Shown: positions 44,526-54,824, counted from the stretch's first letter. The stretch: DNA of 64,000 bases from Paenibacillus lutrae (GCF_009757775.1 NZ_RHLK01000007.1:1-64000); one strand, 5' to 3'. Made by a program: numbers and translations. The notes: generated by a model not told the origin, from the sequence alone.

Positions 44526-44586
44526 AATCGGCTCTCCCCTTCCAGGTCCGGTAGTTAAGACCCGTACCATTGTATGAGAGCCCCGA

Positions 44587-44624
44587 CAAACAAATAACCA
44601 CGGAATAGAACACTCCGTGGTTAT
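44587..44624 (-). terminator. Terminator-like hairpin after speD
   Basis: A perfect 11-base stem (ATAACCACGGA / TCCGTGGTTAT) is followed on the minus strand by TTGTTTG. The stem is strong; the T-tract is broken, so it may terminate inefficiently and lie in the leader of the next gene. Confidence 0.6.
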
Positions 44625-44661
44625 CTAGCTTTTATATAAACATTTTCTTTATTTACCCGAC

Positions 44662-45063
44662 TTATTTAACCAGTACAGCTTGCTTGATTTCCGGTGTTTC
44701 AACTTCAAACTCGCCCATTCCGCGAACCAGCTTCTTAGCAAAGACCTTCTCCGGCTTAAGCAGTGAGATCATGTGGTCGATAGCTAATTGAGGATCTACC
44801 GTTTCACCGCATGTGTAGCAATCCAGTGCAGCAAAACCTCTCTCGGGATACGTATGAATGGAAAGATGACTCTCAGACAGTAATACCAATACTGTGGCAC
44901 CTTGTGGTTCAAATTGTTTGGACTGAACAGACATGACTGTTGCTCCGCATGCTTCCGCTGCATCTACCATTTGGGCTTGCAACCACTCTGCATTGTTCAA
45001 AAGTTCAAAATCTACTCCCCAAGTATCTACAGCAACGTGTCTTCCGAAAGTTGAATATTCCAT
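44662..45063 (-). CDS. speD: S-adenosylmethionine decarboxylase proenzyme
   Basis: The 133-residue proenzyme is of the short bacterial class. L-S-E-S-H-L-S-I-H-T-Y-P-E contains the self-cleavage site: the Ser after the Glu becomes the pyruvoyl group. Y-T-C-G downstream carries the catalytic Cys. It makes decarboxylated AdoMet, the aminopropyl donor for spermidine. A spermidine synthase gene is not in the window. Confidence 0.95.
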   Translation of the reverse strand: MEYSTFGRHVAVDTWGVDFELLNNAEWLQAQMVDAAEACGATVMSVQSKQFEPQGATVLVLLSESHLSIHTYPERGFAALDCYTCGETVDPQLAIDHMISLLKPEKVFAKKLVRGMGEFEVETPEIKQAVLVK

Positions 45064-45365
45064 CTCTCGGTTCCCCCTTCCTAGGAATAAAATTGTTCTT
45101 GCATTTCATCCGCTAGGACCTACGTCATTCACTTCCCGAGGGAATAATCTCTCGCAACATTCAATGTCCTGAGTGAATCCTGGTTCCTATATTGTTTTCA
45201 ACGAGATTAAAAATAACATCTATTGACCAGAAAAGCAATAGTTTTTTTCGAATAAGCTGAAATAGTTTTGGCAAGCTCCTGATCTTAGCGATCTGTATAC
45301 AATATGTTCCAGACGAAGCCAGTGTACCAAAATATTTCTTATGATTCAAGTCCGGTTGTATGGCA
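45064..45365. other. Upstream region of speD
   Basis: About 300 bases with no gene I can support. A minus-strand frame at 45161-45430 runs through the terminator of the upstream gene and lacks a ribosome site. A TTGAAA with weak downstream match is the only promoter hint. GGAAGGGGG precedes speD. Confidence 0.4.
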
Positions 45366-45393
45366 AAATAAAAAGAGCCGGTTACCCGGGCTC
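45366..45393 (-). terminator. Intrinsic terminator
   Basis: GAGCC and GGCTC with extra internal pairing (CGGGTAACC) form the stem, followed on the minus strand by TTTTTATTTT. It lies about 40 bases after the stop of the 195-codon gene. Confidence 0.8.
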
Positions 45394-45430
45394 TTCTATG
45401 GTATATGGGTGCACTTATTGGGTTAGTCAA

Positions 45431-46018
45431 TCAAGCTTCCAGAATGAATAATCGGCGGGTTAACTGAGTCAGGCGGCTGTCAATATCCAGCTTCATCGTC
45501 AGGCAGCTAACTTCATTCCTCATATCCAGCAGATGGTTGATTTGATCGTGTATCATGCTGATTTCACGTTCTATCTCTGTTCTGCGGAACAATTTCTCAA
45601 GCTGGCCGAGTGTATCTTGGTATTCGAAGACCACATTGGTATGCGAACCCTTAACCTCAACAATCTTGACCACTCTGCCGAGTTCATACGTATAAATCAT
45701 GACAAACGTAGCATAGATCCGCTTCACAACCGCTGATCCTTTGAATTCGGCAATCGCTTTGCGCAGTACATTCGTCAAACGCAGACTTGTCACACGGCAG
45801 GTACCTGAGCTTATATACTGTTTACCGACCCGCTCAAACGAAAGGACAATTTCTTCCCCCGCTTCTTCCTGAAAAACAAATTCCTGGTTTCCGTTTTCAA
45901 TAACTTTGACCTGGGATGTTACTTGATGATCGGCGAACATTTGGACAAATTTGGACATTTCGGCTTCCGTTAAATGCAGGCGGGTTTTGACATATTCAGT
46001 CGCTAACCTCTGTGCCAT
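45431..46018 (-). CDS. Conserved-looking cytoplasmic protein, function unknown
   Basis: The 195-residue protein is soluble: an N-terminal helix (A-T-E-Y-V-K-T-R-L), a central beta-rich part with several alternating strands (V-L-S-F-E-R-V-G-K-Q-Y, R-I-Y-A-T-F-V-M-I-Y) and a C-terminal helical part with hydrophobic heptads (L-E-K-L-F-R-R to L-F-I-L-E-A). GAGGG precedes the ATG. It forms its own unit, with a terminator behind it and a non-coding gap of about 300 bases in front. I do not recognise the family. Confidence 0.65.
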   Translation of the reverse strand: MAQRLATEYVKTRLHLTEAEMSKFVQMFADHQVTSQVKVIENGNQEFVFQEEAGEEIVLSFERVGKQYISSGTCRVTSLRLTNVLRKAIAEFKGSAVVKRIYATFVMIYTYELGRVVKIVEVKGSHTNVVFEYQDTLGQLEKLFRRTEIEREISMIHDQINHLLDMRNEVSCLTMKLDIDSRLTQLTRRLFILEA

Positions 46019-46275
46019 GGAAATCCCTCAATTCTATTTTTTACAACACCTTATAATCTTACCTACTACATAGTATACTACATCCGAGCTTAATATTCCT
46101 GCGTGCTTAGGATGAAAATCCGGCGAAAACGAGAAAAAACGATCGCTTGGCTGTAAAAAACAAGGATCATCCCGTAAAAGTCTTCGTTTGGCTTACAAAC
46201 TCATCACTTTCCACGTAAAGATGTTAAACTTTAGCTGTCTTCTCTTTTTTACCCCTTCACCTTTTAGATAAAACA

Positions 46276-46303
46276 GAAAAAAGCGTGTGAACCACGCTTT
46301 TTC
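46276..46303. terminator. Bidirectional intrinsic terminator after sdpI
   Basis: AAAAAAGCGTG and CACGCTTTTT form a hairpin with A-runs on one side and T-runs on the other, so it can act in both directions. On the minus strand it ends the sdpR-sdpI unit. Confidence 0.75.
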
Positions 46304-46317
46304 TTATTGACCGGCGG

Positions 46318-46998
46318 TTACATATCCGATTGGGATAATTTGCGGTAGGACAGGTAAGAATAAATAGTAGGGATAAGAATGCTCAACACAACGGCCGTGA
46401 ATGCAAACCATGGCGGAATGATAGCTGGGATCAGCGAAACACCGATAAAGATTATACCTGCAATCATCCATATCGGTCCCGCCATTCTATGCGTACGGCG
46501 CCATACCTCTTCATTCGCTAAAGTCCAGGGTGTACGTATTCCAAACGTATAGTTGGGACGTGCTCGACCCATATAGTTCCCTACAATCATCCAAAGAATT
46601 CCTACGAAGAGCGGTACCCACATCTCGATCGAGATATCATACCCCAGGTTATACAAAAGAGTGAGGAAGAATGCTCCGCTTAGAAGAAGAGTCATCATCA
46701 ACCGGAACAGATCATAAAAACCTTGGAACTTCTCGTAATTTTTGCGTCCGGGATCGAGGGAAGGCAGCAGCCATTTCATCATGAGGGGAAGAGCCAGATT
46801 CAGCAGTGAAATCAAAAAGATAAAGGACAGCTTCGATTGATAGCCGTTCGGCTGGCCGCCTGTACCGAAGTGAATGGCCATTTGATCCGGAAGCCTTTCG
46901 TACACCCATAAGGCAAGCAGAGTCGGAGACGCCGCAATAATAAGCAGAAGCGTGTCCTTCCAGGACCAGGTTGTTAATTTACGAGCCGGGTTTGTCAT
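46318..46998 (-). CDS. sdpI: SdpI-family immunity/signalling membrane protein
   Basis: The 226-residue protein has six membrane segments. The N-terminal DUF1648-type part has L-P-D-Q-M-A-I-H-F-G-T-G-G-Q-P-N-G-Y, and the SdpI part has G-N-Y-M-G-R-A-R-P-N-Y-T-F-G-I-R-T-P-W-T-L-A and E-E-V-W-R-R-T-H-R. In B. subtilis SdpI protects against the SdpC cannibalism toxin and sequesters the repressor SdpR. Here it overlaps sdpR by 20 bases; no sdpABC toxin genes are in the window. Confidence 0.88.
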   Translation of the reverse strand: MTNPARKLTTWSWKDTLLLIIAASPTLLALWVYERLPDQMAIHFGTGGQPNGYQSKLSFIFLISLLNLALPLMMKWLLPSLDPGRKNYEKFQGFYDLFRLMMTLLLSGAFFLTLLYNLGYDISIEMWVPLFVGILWMIVGNYMGRARPNYTFGIRTPWTLANEEVWRRTHRMAGPIWMIAGIIFIGVSLIPAIIPPWFAFTAVVLSILIPTIYSYLSYRKLSQSDM

Positions 46999-47272
46999 CC
47001 TCTTTTCCTCCTTCGTCTTTTCGGGTAAATTCCATCAGCCACCCGAGCGTATCCTGTATGACGGTCGTATTAAGCGAGTATATGATACTTTGTCCTTTGC
47101 GCTCATCCAGCACGAGCTTAGCCTGCTTCATCACATTCAGATGATGAGATATGCTGGGTTTGGACATTTGAAAATGATCGGCGATCTCTCCGGCCGATAA
47201 ATCCCCCGCTTTCAGCAGCTTCAAAATCTGCCGGCGTGTCGGATCGGATAAGGCTTTGAACGTATCATTCAC
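46979..47272 (-). CDS. sdpR: ArsR/SdpR-family transcriptional repressor
   Basis: The 97-residue winged-helix regulator contains F-K-A-L-S-D-P-T-R-R-Q-I-L-K-L-L and the recognition helix M-S-K-P-S-I-S-H-H-L-N-V-M. No metal-binding Cys pair is seen, as in SdpR rather than metal-sensing ArsR. The start is set at the GTG eight bases after AGGAGG; the ATG at 47278 is too close to that site. A dyad over its own promoter indicates autoregulation. Confidence 0.88.
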   Translation of the reverse strand: MNDTFKALSDPTRRQILKLLKAGDLSAGEIADHFQMSKPSISHHLNVMKQAKLVLDERKGQSIIYSLNTTVIQDTLGWLMEFTRKDEGGKEDDKPGS

Positions 47273-47305
47273 CGTCATCACCTCCTGTTAACTCATAATT
47301 GTCGA

Positions 47306-47337
47306 TTAATTAGACATTTAGATAACTATCTAATTAA
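47306..47337. promoter_or_regulatory. Operator dyad for SdpR
   Basis: TTAATTAGA (47306-47314) and TCTAATTAA (47329-47337) are perfect 9-base inverted arms 14 bases apart. The dyad starts directly after the -10 box of the sdpR promoter and covers the transcription start, where a repressor would block initiation. Binding by SdpR is inferred. Confidence 0.65.
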
Positions 47338-47366
47338 AGAATACCGTTCCCGGCTTTATACGTCAA
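47338..47366 (-). promoter_or_regulatory. SigA-type promoter of sdpR-sdpI
   Basis: On the minus strand TTGACG, a 17-base spacer and TATTCT lie about 65 bases before the sdpR start, followed immediately by the operator dyad. Confidence 0.65.
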
Positions 47367-47441
47367 GAGATGGTTGCCTATTTGTTTCTTCTATTTTCTA
47401 TTACGGACTTAGCTCAACTGAGCGTTGTGTTCCCGAAATAT

Positions 47442-47471
47442 AAAAAAAACCGTCTCTACCGTTAGAGACGG
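47442..47471 (-). terminator. Intrinsic terminator after ysxC
   Basis: CCGTCTCT and AGAGACGG form a perfect 8-base stem followed on the minus strand by eight T. It ends the lonA-ysxC unit. Confidence 0.85.
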
Positions 47472-47497
47472 GTAAACTTTCAATCTGGACGGCCTCT

Positions 47498-48163
47498 TCA
47501 ATCTGTCGCCGGCGATTCACTCACTTTTTCATTCGCTTCGGATTCATCCGGGCTCTCCAGCGCCTGCCCCGGCTGCTGCCAGCCGATCGCGGATTCGAGC
47601 AATTCCCACAGTTCGTCCTTGCCGAGACCCATTTCCGAAGAAAAAATAACAAACGGCTCCGAGCGGTCAAACCCCAGCTCGTCTTTAATGATTTTGGCGT
47701 GTTTTTGCCATTTGCCCTTCGGGATCTTGTCCGCTTTAGTAGCGACCACTATGACAGGCACATTCATATGCTTCAGCCAAGTGTACATAGCCTGGTCATC
47801 TTTGGAAGGCGGATGGCGGAGATCAACCAACTGCATGACCACTTTAAGTGTCTCACGCTTCAGCAGATAACTCTCGATAAATTTGCCCCATTCGGCACGC
47901 TTGGTTTTGGAAACCTTGGCATACCCATAGCCGGGAAGATCGACGAAATATAAGTCGTTATTAATGCGGTAATAGTTCAGCTGCTGCGTCTTGCCGGGCT
48001 GTGAACTGGTACGGGCAAGATTTTTGCGGGAGATCATGCGGTTAATCAGGGAAGACTTCCCGACATTGGAACGCCCTGCCAGAGCGATTTCTGGCAAGGC
48101 ATCCTGCGGGTATTGTCCGGGTCCCACCGCACTGATAATAAATTCAGCCTGGTTGACCTTCAT
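47498..48163 (-). CDS. ysxC: Ribosome biogenesis GTPase YsxC/EngB
   Basis: The 221-residue GTPase has G1 [12 protein letters not shown] near residue 30, G3 D-L-P-G-Y-G-Y-A and G4 T-K-A-D-K, the EngB pattern. It assists assembly of the large ribosomal subunit. It lies directly after lonA, as in B. subtilis. The last 20 residues are a charged, probably disordered tail (E-S-P-D-E-S-E-A). Confidence 0.95.
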   Translation of the reverse strand: MKVNQAEFIISAVGPGQYPQDALPEIALAGRSNVGKSSLINRMISRKNLARTSSQPGKTQQLNYYRINNDLYFVDLPGYGYAKVSKTKRAEWGKFIESYLLKRETLKVVMQLVDLRHPPSKDDQAMYTWLKHMNVPVIVVATKADKIPKGKWQKHAKIIKDELGFDRSEPFVIFSSEMGLGKDELWELLESAIGWQQPGQALESPDESEANEKVSESPATD

Positions 48164-48199
48164 GTTTCACACTCTTTTCGTAGTTTAAGGCCTGGCGCG

Positions 48200-50560
48200 T
48201 TAAGCTTCATCCTTGGTTGAACCGGCCTGCAAGTCTACCGGCTTGACAAGCGCATGTTCAAGCACCTGGTCCATATGACTGACGGGGATAAACGTCAGGT
48301 CATTGCGCACACTTTCGGGAATATCCCGGATGTCTTTCTCGTTGTCCATCGGCAGAAGTATCTTGCGGATGCCTGCACGGTGAGCCGCAAGCGCCTTTTC
48401 CTTCAGTCCTCCGATAGGAAGCACACGCCCGCGCAGCGTGATCTCGCCGGTCATCGCCACTTGGCTGGAGACCGGGATATTCGTCAGCGCGGAGATCAAA
48501 GCGGTGGCCATCGTAATTCCTGCCGATGGACCGTCTTTGGGGATCGCACCTTCCGGGATATGAATATGAATATCGTTCTTCTCATGGAAATCCGGTGCGA
48601 TTTCGAGCTGGCTCGCTCTGGAGCGTGTATAGCTGAAAGCCGCCTGAGCGGATTCTTTCATCACATCGCCGAGCTTACCCGTCAGCGTCAGCTTGCCGCT
48701 TCCCGGCATGACGGTGACCTCAATGACGAGCGTATCGCCGCCGACTTCGGTCCAGGCCAGCCCCGTCACGGCGCCGATCTGATCCTTCTCCTCCGCCATA
48801 TTATAACGGAATTTCGGCGGACCGAGGTCTTCTTTGACGGAAGCGACGGTAACCTCCACTTTTTGCTCCGGATTAGAAACGATTTTCTTGGCGGCTTTAC
48901 GGCAAATGGCAGCGAGCTGCTGCTCCAGATTACGGACGCCCGCTTCACGCGTATACTCACGGATCACCTGCAGGAGCGCATCGCGGTCCATTACCATCTG
49001 CCCGTCCTCGAGCCCGTGATCGCGCTTCTGTTTGGGCAGCAGGTAAGTATCCGCGATCTCCAGCTTCTCGATCTCCGTGTACCCCGGAAGATAGAGAACT
49101 TCCATACGGTCAAGCAGCGGGCGCGGGATGTTGTGAATGGCATTGGCCGTCGTAATGAACATTACATTAGAGAGGTCAAACGGCACTTCGATAAAGTGAT
49201 CGCTGAACGTGTTGTTCTGTTCCGGATCCAATACCTCCAGAAGGGCCGAAGCCGGATCGCCGCGGAAGTCCATCGCCATCTTGTCGATCTCATCAAGCAG
49301 GAACACCGGGTTGACGCTTCCCGCCTGCTTCATCGCCTGGATGATACGGCCCGGCATAGCGCCTACGTACGTGCGGCGGTGACCGCGTATTTCGGCTTCA
49401 TCGCGGACGCCGCCCAGGGAGATGCGCACAAACTCGCGGTTCATCGATTTGGCAATCGACCGTGCGATTGATGTTTTCCCCACTCCCGGCGGCCCTGCGA
49501 GGCAAAGAATAGGCCCCTTGAGCTTCTTGACGAGCTTCTGAACGGCGAGATATTCCAGCACGCGTTCCTTGGGCTTCTCAAGACCATAGTGATCCGCGTT
49601 TAGGATTTCTTCCGCTTTATGAATATCCAGATCATCATCCGTCTTCTTCGTCCACGGAAGAGCCAGCAGCCAGTCAATATAATTGCGGATTACGCTTCCT
49701 TCCGCAGAAGTGGACGGCATTTTCTCCAGACGGTCAATTTCCTTCTCGATCTTCTCCTGAACATTCTCAGGCACCTCGGATTCGGCCAATTGGCTGCGCA
49801 GTTCTTCGATCTCGCCCGCACGGCCCTCCTTATCCCCAAGTTCCTTCTGAATCGCCTTCATCTGCTCGCGCAGATAATATTCTTTTTGTGTCTTCTCCAT
49901 CTGCTTCTTGACCCGTTGGGAAATCTTGCGTTCGAGCTCCAGAACTTCCCGCTCGTTATTCAAGATATTCAGCAGTTTTTCCAGGCGGCTTCTGACTTCC
50001 ACCGTTTCGAGAATTTCCTGCTTGTCTTTGATTTTAAGAGAAAGATGACTGCAGATCACATCAGCAAGACGGCCCGGCTCATTGATATCGGAAACAGCGG
50101 CCAGCGTCTCAGGCGTAACTTTCTTGGACAGCGTAATATAATGTTCGAATTGATTCAGCACGGTGCGCATCAGCGCATCAATCTCCGCATCGTTTACTTC
50201 TTCCTCCGGCAGTTCCCTCGCATTCACTTCATAGAACTCGTCGTTGGCGATATATTCGGCAATCTCCGCCCGGACAACTCCTTCTACAAGCACACGAATA
50301 GTTCCGTTCGGAAGCTTCAGCATTTGACGGACCTTCGAAATCGTACCCACCCGGTAAATATCTTCCTTGGCAGGCTCTTCTATATTCACTTCGGCTTGGG
50401 AACAGAGCAATATCATGCTGTCATCGATCATTGCTTTTTCCAAGGCTTTGACCGACTTTTCCCGGCCTACATCCAAATGCAATACCATGCTCGGATAGAC
50501 GAGCAGGCCTCTTAGAGGCAACAACGGCAGGCGGCGTGTCCGCGTTTTATTAGGCCCCAT
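48200..50560 (-). CDS. lonA: ATP-dependent protease LonA
   Basis: The 786-residue soluble Lon has an N-terminal substrate-binding domain (R-L-P-L-L-P-L-R-G), coiled coil, AAA+ domain with [11 protein letters not shown], and a C-terminal protease domain with the catalytic Ser in [12 protein letters not shown] and Lys in [16 protein letters not shown] precedes the ATG. An inverted repeat (AAGGACCCT / AGGGTTACCTT) and a TATAAT lie just upstream; no CIRCE element is visible. Confidence 0.96.
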   Translation of the reverse strand: MGPNKTRTRRLPLLPLRGLLVYPSMVLHLDVGREKSVKALEKAMIDDSMILLCSQAEVNIEEPAKEDIYRVGTISKVRQMLKLPNGTIRVLVEGVVRAEIAEYIANDEFYEVNARELPEEEVNDAEIDALMRTVLNQFEHYITLSKKVTPETLAAVSDINEPGRLADVICSHLSLKIKDKQEILETVEVRSRLEKLLNILNNEREVLELERKISQRVKKQMEKTQKEYYLREQMKAIQKELGDKEGRAGEIEELRSQLAESEVPENVQEKIEKEIDRLEKMPSTSAEGSVIRNYIDWLLALPWTKKTDDDLDIHKAEEILNADHYGLEKPKERVLEYLAVQKLVKKLKGPILCLAGPPGVGKTSIARSIAKSMNREFVRISLGGVRDEAEIRGHRRTYVGAMPGRIIQAMKQAGSVNPVFLLDEIDKMAMDFRGDPASALLEVLDPEQNNTFSDHFIEVPFDLSNVMFITTANAIHNIPRPLLDRMEVLYLPGYTEIEKLEIADTYLLPKQKRDHGLEDGQMVMDRDALLQVIREYTREAGVRNLEQQLAAICRKAAKKIVSNPEQKVEVTVASVKEDLGPPKFRYNMAEEKDQIGAVTGLAWTEVGGDTLVIEVTVMPGSGKLTLTGKLGDVMKESAQAAFSYTRSRASQLEIAPDFHEKNDIHIHIPEGAIPKDGPSAGITMATALISALTNIPVSSQVAMTGEITLRGRVLPIGGLKEKALAAHRAGIRKILLPMDNEKDIRDIPESVRNDLTFIPVSHMDQVLEHALVKPVDLQAGSTKDEA

Positions 50561-50687
50561 GTTCCGACACCTCCACTTTTTACTGGCGGGAATTTCCTTT
50601 TCGATTATAAGGTAACCCTATTTTTAATGAGGGTCCTTATCTGTAGATAACATTTTAACAAAATTGTACACAAAACACCAATTGGGC

Positions 50688-50742
50688 AAAAAACAGCCTC
50701 CGGAAAGGTTCCCCCTGCCGAAAGCCGCTTCTGCCCGGAGAC
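50688..50742 (-). terminator. Probable intrinsic terminator after lonB
   Basis: CTCCGGG and CCGGAGG segments can pair around a long interior with a second small stem, and the minus strand continues GCTGTTTTTT. The large loop lowers confidence. Confidence 0.5.
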
Positions 50743-50746
50743 GGTA

Positions 50747-52477
50747 TTACGACTTTGAAGGTTCTGCACCGTCTGTCGGCCCCGCATGAAGAATGGGCAT
50801 CGACCCCGACAGCATCTGCTCGCTGAAGGCGGATAGCGGGATGACATTACCGCCTGTCTGGATGCCAAGTGCAAGAGACATCACTTCTTCGATGGATTCG
50901 ACTGCAATCACTTCCAGCTCCGGCAGATCCGCAAACATCTCCTGCCAGTTCTCCTTCGGTATAAGCACCCGGGTAGCCCCCGCCTGGAATGCCGCCTCTA
51001 CTTTGGGAACGACCCCTCCGACAGGCTTTACTTTCCCGTGTATGCTCATCTCTCCCGTCATAGCCAGCTTGTTGTCCACGGGAATTCCGTGAATAGCCGA
51101 AGCGATTGCCGTTGCCATCGCAATGCCAGCCGAAGGACCGTCAATAGGAGTCCCGCCGGGGAAATTGATATGCAGGTCATAATCAGTCGTCTTCAGACCC
51201 AGACGTTTGAGCACAGTCAGCACATTCTCAACGGAACCGCGAGCCATGCTCTTGCGGCGAATCGTCCGCGCTCCCCCGCCCATCTCTTCTTCGTCAACCA
51301 CACCGGTGATATTAAAAGTTCCGGTTCCCGGCTTGATCGTTGGAATTGCGATAACCTCAAGTTCCAGCAAGGTTCCCAGGTTGGGGCCATATACGGCTAG
51401 CCCGTTTACAAAACCGACCTGCGGCTCCGAAGGCACTTTCCGCTCCGGACGCGGAGGAATCTGAGAGCTGTTCACGACCCATTCGATATCGGCTGCCGTC
51501 ACATCCTCGCGCTTATCGGTCATGGCGATTCCAGCTGCAAGCTGGATAACATTCACCGCTTCCCGGCCGTTTGTCGCATACCGCTTCACAACTTCGATCG
51601 CGGATTCATTAACTGGAAAGCCGATTTTGGTTAAAGCATTGGCTGCAATCTCTCCGATTTCATCCGGCAACAGGGGGCGGAAGAAAATTTCCATGCAGCG
51701 GGAACGGATAGCGGGAGGAATTTCGTTAGGTGTGCGGGTCGTAGCACCAACGAGACGAAAATCCGCCGGCAGTCCATTCTGGAATATATCATGAATGAAG
51801 TTCGGAATGTTATTGTCTTCCGAGTTATAGTAGGCACTTTCCAGGAATACCTTGCGGTCTTCCAGCACTTTCAATAATTTATTCATCTGGATCGGATGCA
51901 GTTCTCCAATTTCATCAATGAATAAAATCCCTCCGTGGGCTTTCGTAACTGCGCCCGGCTTGGGCTGCGGGATACCGGCAACGCCCATTGCGCCCGCTCC
52001 CTGATAAATCGGGTCGTGAACAGATCCGATCAAAGGATCGGCAATACCGCGTTCGTCAAAACGCGCCGTCGTTGCATCTATTTCCGTAAATTTGGCTTCA
52101 CTGCGAAAAGGAGATTGCGGGTTCTTCTTGGCTTCCTCCAGCACGACACGCGCAGCCGCCGTTTTCCCTACACCCGGAGGGCCGTAGATGAGAACGTGCT
52201 GCGGATTGGGACCGCATAATGCGGCTTTAAGCGCTTTGAGGCCTTCTTTTTGACCGACAATATCCTGCATGCTAGAGGGCCTGGTTTTCTCGGCCAAAGG
52301 CTTCGTCAGAGAGACGGCGCGCAGCTTTCTCAGCTTCTCCAGCTCTTTCTTGGACTCTCTATCTACCGCAGACCGGTTCGTCTGCTGATTACGCAGCAAA
52401 TTCCAGAAGTACATCCCAATGACAACAGCAAAAAACACTTGAATCAACATTAATATCATACTCAGGCTCATATCCAT
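50747..52477 (-). CDS. lonB: Membrane-anchored ATP-dependent protease LonB
   Basis: The 576-residue protease starts with a membrane anchor (residues 5-25), then an AAA+ domain with [12 protein letters not shown] and I-L-F-I-D-E-I-G-E-L, and a Lon protease domain with P-I-D-G-P-S-A-G-I-A-M-A. LonB lacks the large N-terminal domain of LonA and is a forespore protein in B. subtilis. The ATG at 52477 is chosen, as the first ATG abuts AAAGG. The lonB-lonA pair is as in B. subtilis, but here lonB is separated from clpX by two genes. Confidence 0.93.
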   Translation of the reverse strand: MDMSLSMILMLIQVFFAVVIGMYFWNLLRNQQTNRSAVDRESKKELEKLRKLRAVSLTKPLAEKTRPSSMQDIVGQKEGLKALKAALCGPNPQHVLIYGPPGVGKTAAARVVLEEAKKNPQSPFRSEAKFTEIDATTARFDERGIADPLIGSVHDPIYQGAGAMGVAGIPQPKPGAVTKAHGGILFIDEIGELHPIQMNKLLKVLEDRKVFLESAYYNSEDNNIPNFIHDIFQNGLPADFRLVGATTRTPNEIPPAIRSRCMEIFFRPLLPDEIGEIAANALTKIGFPVNESAIEVVKRYATNGREAVNVIQLAAGIAMTDKREDVTAADIEWVVNSSQIPPRPERKVPSEPQVGFVNGLAVYGPNLGTLLELEVIAIPTIKPGTGTFNITGVVDEEEMGGGARTIRRKSMARGSVENVLTVLKRLGLKTTDYDLHINFPGGTPIDGPSAGIAMATAIASAIHGIPVDNKLAMTGEMSIHGKVKPVGGVVPKVEAAFQAGATRVLIPKENWQEMFADLPELEVIAVESIEEVMSLALGIQTGGNVIPLSAFSEQMLSGSMPILHAGPTDGAEPSKS

Positions 52478-52635
52478 CGTCTCCATTCCTTTCCGGTCCG
52501 ATCTCCTATATGGCAGTATTCCCCTCCTTGAGCGGAATAATCATCATTTCGGAATGTTTTCCGGCAAATATGAATGAGCTTCGAGATTTAGCGAATGCTA
52601 AGAATAATCGATCCAATCAGAAAGGATGGGCATGA

Positions 52636-53511
52636 ATGTTCAACAAGTCCGTCTTGCAAACGCTTTGCGTGGTCCTGCTTCCCGCGGCACTGATTATTAC
52701 CGGAGCCTGCGGAGAAAAGGCCGGAGGCCTGCGGGAGCAGGCAGATGCACCTCTGGCTTCCCAGCCGGCAGCCTCTGCTGATAAGAACCCTAGAACCGGA
52801 GACGCTTCGGCCATCTCTGCGTCCTTCTCAAAGCCCGAACCGGAGAGAACACCGGTTTTAACCAAAAAAGCCCCTCAGCATACTCTCTCCGATATTGATG
52901 TGCTGATCGATGTCGGGCACGGCGGAATTGACGGCGGCGCTGTTCATGGCGGTTTGCTTGAAAAGGATATTAATCTCGCTATTGCCAGACAGACGTATAC
53001 GGCCCTCACTCAACAAGGGTACCGCGTCGTTCTAAACCGGGATAAAGACTATGCTCTCAGCGATGATAACAAATGGCTGAATACCCGCAGCCGCCATATT
53101 CGTGATCTTGCTCAGCGGATGCAGATGGCCAATGACATTAAGCCCAAAATTCTTATCTCCCTGCACGTTAATTCCGCGTTAAACCGGTCCAAGAAAGGGC
53201 CTATTGTTCTCCACCAGAATAACCCCGGCAGTTTATTACTGGCAACGCAGCTGCAAGAACACCTTAACAGTACTACCCGGACCTCGTTTATGCCTATGGT
53301 GGGTAAAACTTATTATTTACTAAAAAGAACGAAATGCCCTTCCGTCATCATAGAGGTCGGCTTCATCACGAATGTCGAAGACCGCACCCGGATGACTGAC
53401 CCTACAGGCCAACGGCAAATTGCTCACGGGATCCGTGATGGCGTTACCTCCTACCTTACCCAGAGCGGGACCCTTCCAAGCACGCAAAAAAGTCACGATT
53501 CAGAACACTGA
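52636..53511 (+). CDS. N-acetylmuramoyl-L-alanine amidase, CwlD-like, probable lipoprotein
   Basis: The 291-residue protein has an N-terminal hydrophobic segment ending in T-G-A-C, a lipobox-like site, so it is probably lipid-anchored. Residues 85-280 form an Amidase_3 domain: D-V-G-H-G-G with the first zinc His, D-I-N-L-A-I, S-L-H-V-N-S with the next His and I-I-E-V-G-F-I-T-N with the catalytic Glu. It cleaves the stem peptide from muramic acid; sporulation cortex processing is likely but not proven. It is one of few plus-strand genes, divergent from lonB and convergent with ispG. Confidence 0.85.
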   Translation: MFNKSVLQTLCVVLLPAALIITGACGEKAGGLREQADAPLASQPAASADKNPRTGDASAISASFSKPEPERTPVLTKKAPQHTLSDIDVLIDVGHGGIDGGAVHGGLLEKDINLAIARQTYTALTQQGYRVVLNRDKDYALSDDNKWLNTRSRHIRDLAQRMQMANDIKPKILISLHVNSALNRSKKGPIVLHQNNPGSLLLATQLQEHLNSTTRTSFMPMVGKTYYLLKRTKCPSVIIEVGFITNVEDRTRMTDPTGQRQIAHGIRDGVTSYLTQSGTLPSTQKSHDSEH

Positions 53512-53525
53512 ATCGTGACTTTTTG
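53486..53525. terminator. Bidirectional terminator between the amidase and ispG
   Basis: An uninterrupted inverted repeat of about 18 bases (AAAAAAGTCACGATTCAG / CTGAATCGTGACTTTTT) with a four-base loop overlaps the last codons of the amidase gene. A and T runs at the two ends let it serve both convergent genes. Confidence 0.9.
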
Positions 53526-53543
53526 CGTCGCCTCTTGCAAGGG

Positions 53544-54689
53544 TTAAGTGATCGGCATACCATGGCGTGCCTGATGCTCTTTACGTCCCGGAATTTCCCC
53601 GGTCCGTTCATATTCCACCACGATATGGTCGATTTCTTTCTTCAGCTCGCTGAGCAGTTCGGCTTCAGGAATTTTGCGGACCATTTCCCCGTAACGGAAA
53701 AGCAGCCCTTCCCCTCTTGCTCCCGCGATTCCGATATCGGCTTCACGCGCTTCGCCCGGGCCGTTAACGGCACAACCGAGCACCGAAACTTTGATCGGCA
53801 CTTTGATATTCGCAATGTAAGCTTCCACTTCATTGGCAATGGAGAACAAGTCGATATCCAGACGTCCGCAAGTCGGACAAGATACCAAGGTTGCTGCGTT
53901 CGTAATAAGTCCGAAGGACTTAAGGAGCTCACGCGCTACCTTTACTTCTTCTACAGGATCGGCACTGAGTGAAATACGCATCGTGGAACCGATGCCCATG
54001 CTCAGCAGCGCTCCTAGGCCTGCCGCGCTTTTGACGGTACCCGAGAAAAGCGTGCCTGCTTCCGTAATCCCCAAATGCAGGGGATAGTTGAAAGCCTGAG
54101 CCGCTTGCGAGTAAGCCGCTATAGCCATCGGCACGTCGGATGCTTTCAGAGACACAATGATATCATGGAAATCGAGCTCCTCCAGGATACCAATGTGGAA
54201 CAATGCGCTCTCCACCATCGCTTCAGGAGTCGGGTAACCGTACTTCTCCAGCAGATGATTCTCAAGGGAACCTGCATTCACTCCGATACGGATTGGAATC
54301 CCGCGTTCTTTACAGGCTTTCACAACCGCTTCGACTTTCTCTCTGCGGCCGATGTTGCCCGGGTTAATTCTTACTTTATCAATCCCGTTCTCAATGGCAG
54401 ACAGAGCAAGCCGATGATCGAAGTGAATATCCGAAACCAACGGAATATGAATTTGCTTCTTGATTTCCTTGACAGCCTCCGCGGCTTCTTTATTGTTGAC
54501 GGTCACGCGAACGAGCTGGCATCCGGCTTCTTCCAGACGGTGGATCTCCGCCACGGTTGCTTTCACGTCCGCCGTTTTCGTCGTACACATACTCTGAATG
54601 ATAACCTCATCACTGCCGCCGATTGTCAAATCTCCGACGCGTACCGGTCTCGTATCCTTTCTGTGAAACATGCGTGTCTTCTCTCCCAT
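53544..54689 (-). CDS. ispG: 4-hydroxy-3-methylbut-2-en-1-yl diphosphate synthase
   Basis: An iron-sulfur enzyme of the MEP isoprenoid route, 381 residues. The cluster cysteines lie in V-S-C-P-T-C-G-R and [11 protein letters not shown]; the N-terminal TIM barrel has P-L-V-S-D-I-H-F-D and R-I-N-P-G-N-I-G. It supplies isoprenoids, including undecaprenyl carrier. The start may be the ATG at 54671, which has GGGAGAG upstream, or the one at 54689 behind GGAGG. Confidence 0.95.
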   Translation of the reverse strand: MGEKTRMFHRKDTRPVRVGDLTIGGSDEVIIQSMCTTKTADVKATVAEIHRLEEAGCQLVRVTVNNKEAAEAVKEIKKQIHIPLVSDIHFDHRLALSAIENGIDKVRINPGNIGRREKVEAVVKACKERGIPIRIGVNAGSLENHLLEKYGYPTPEAMVESALFHIGILEELDFHDIIVSLKASDVPMAIAAYSQAAQAFNYPLHLGITEAGTLFSGTVKSAAGLGALLSMGIGSTMRISLSADPVEEVKVARELLKSFGLITNAATLVSCPTCGRLDIDLFSIANEVEAYIANIKVPIKVSVLGCAVNGPGEAREADIGIAGARGEGLLFRYGEMVRKIPEAELLSELKKEIDHIVVEYERTGEIPGRKEHQARHGMPIT

Positions 54690-54824
54690 GAACCAAACAT
54701 CCTCCAGAACCGCACAGCCGGCTATCCCGGCCTCTATTATGAAGCGGGCAGCCAGAGCCGGGCAGCTTGGAGGCTGTCGGTACCTTTATAGTATGAGCAG
54801 CCGATTATGGAAACGGACTTCCAA

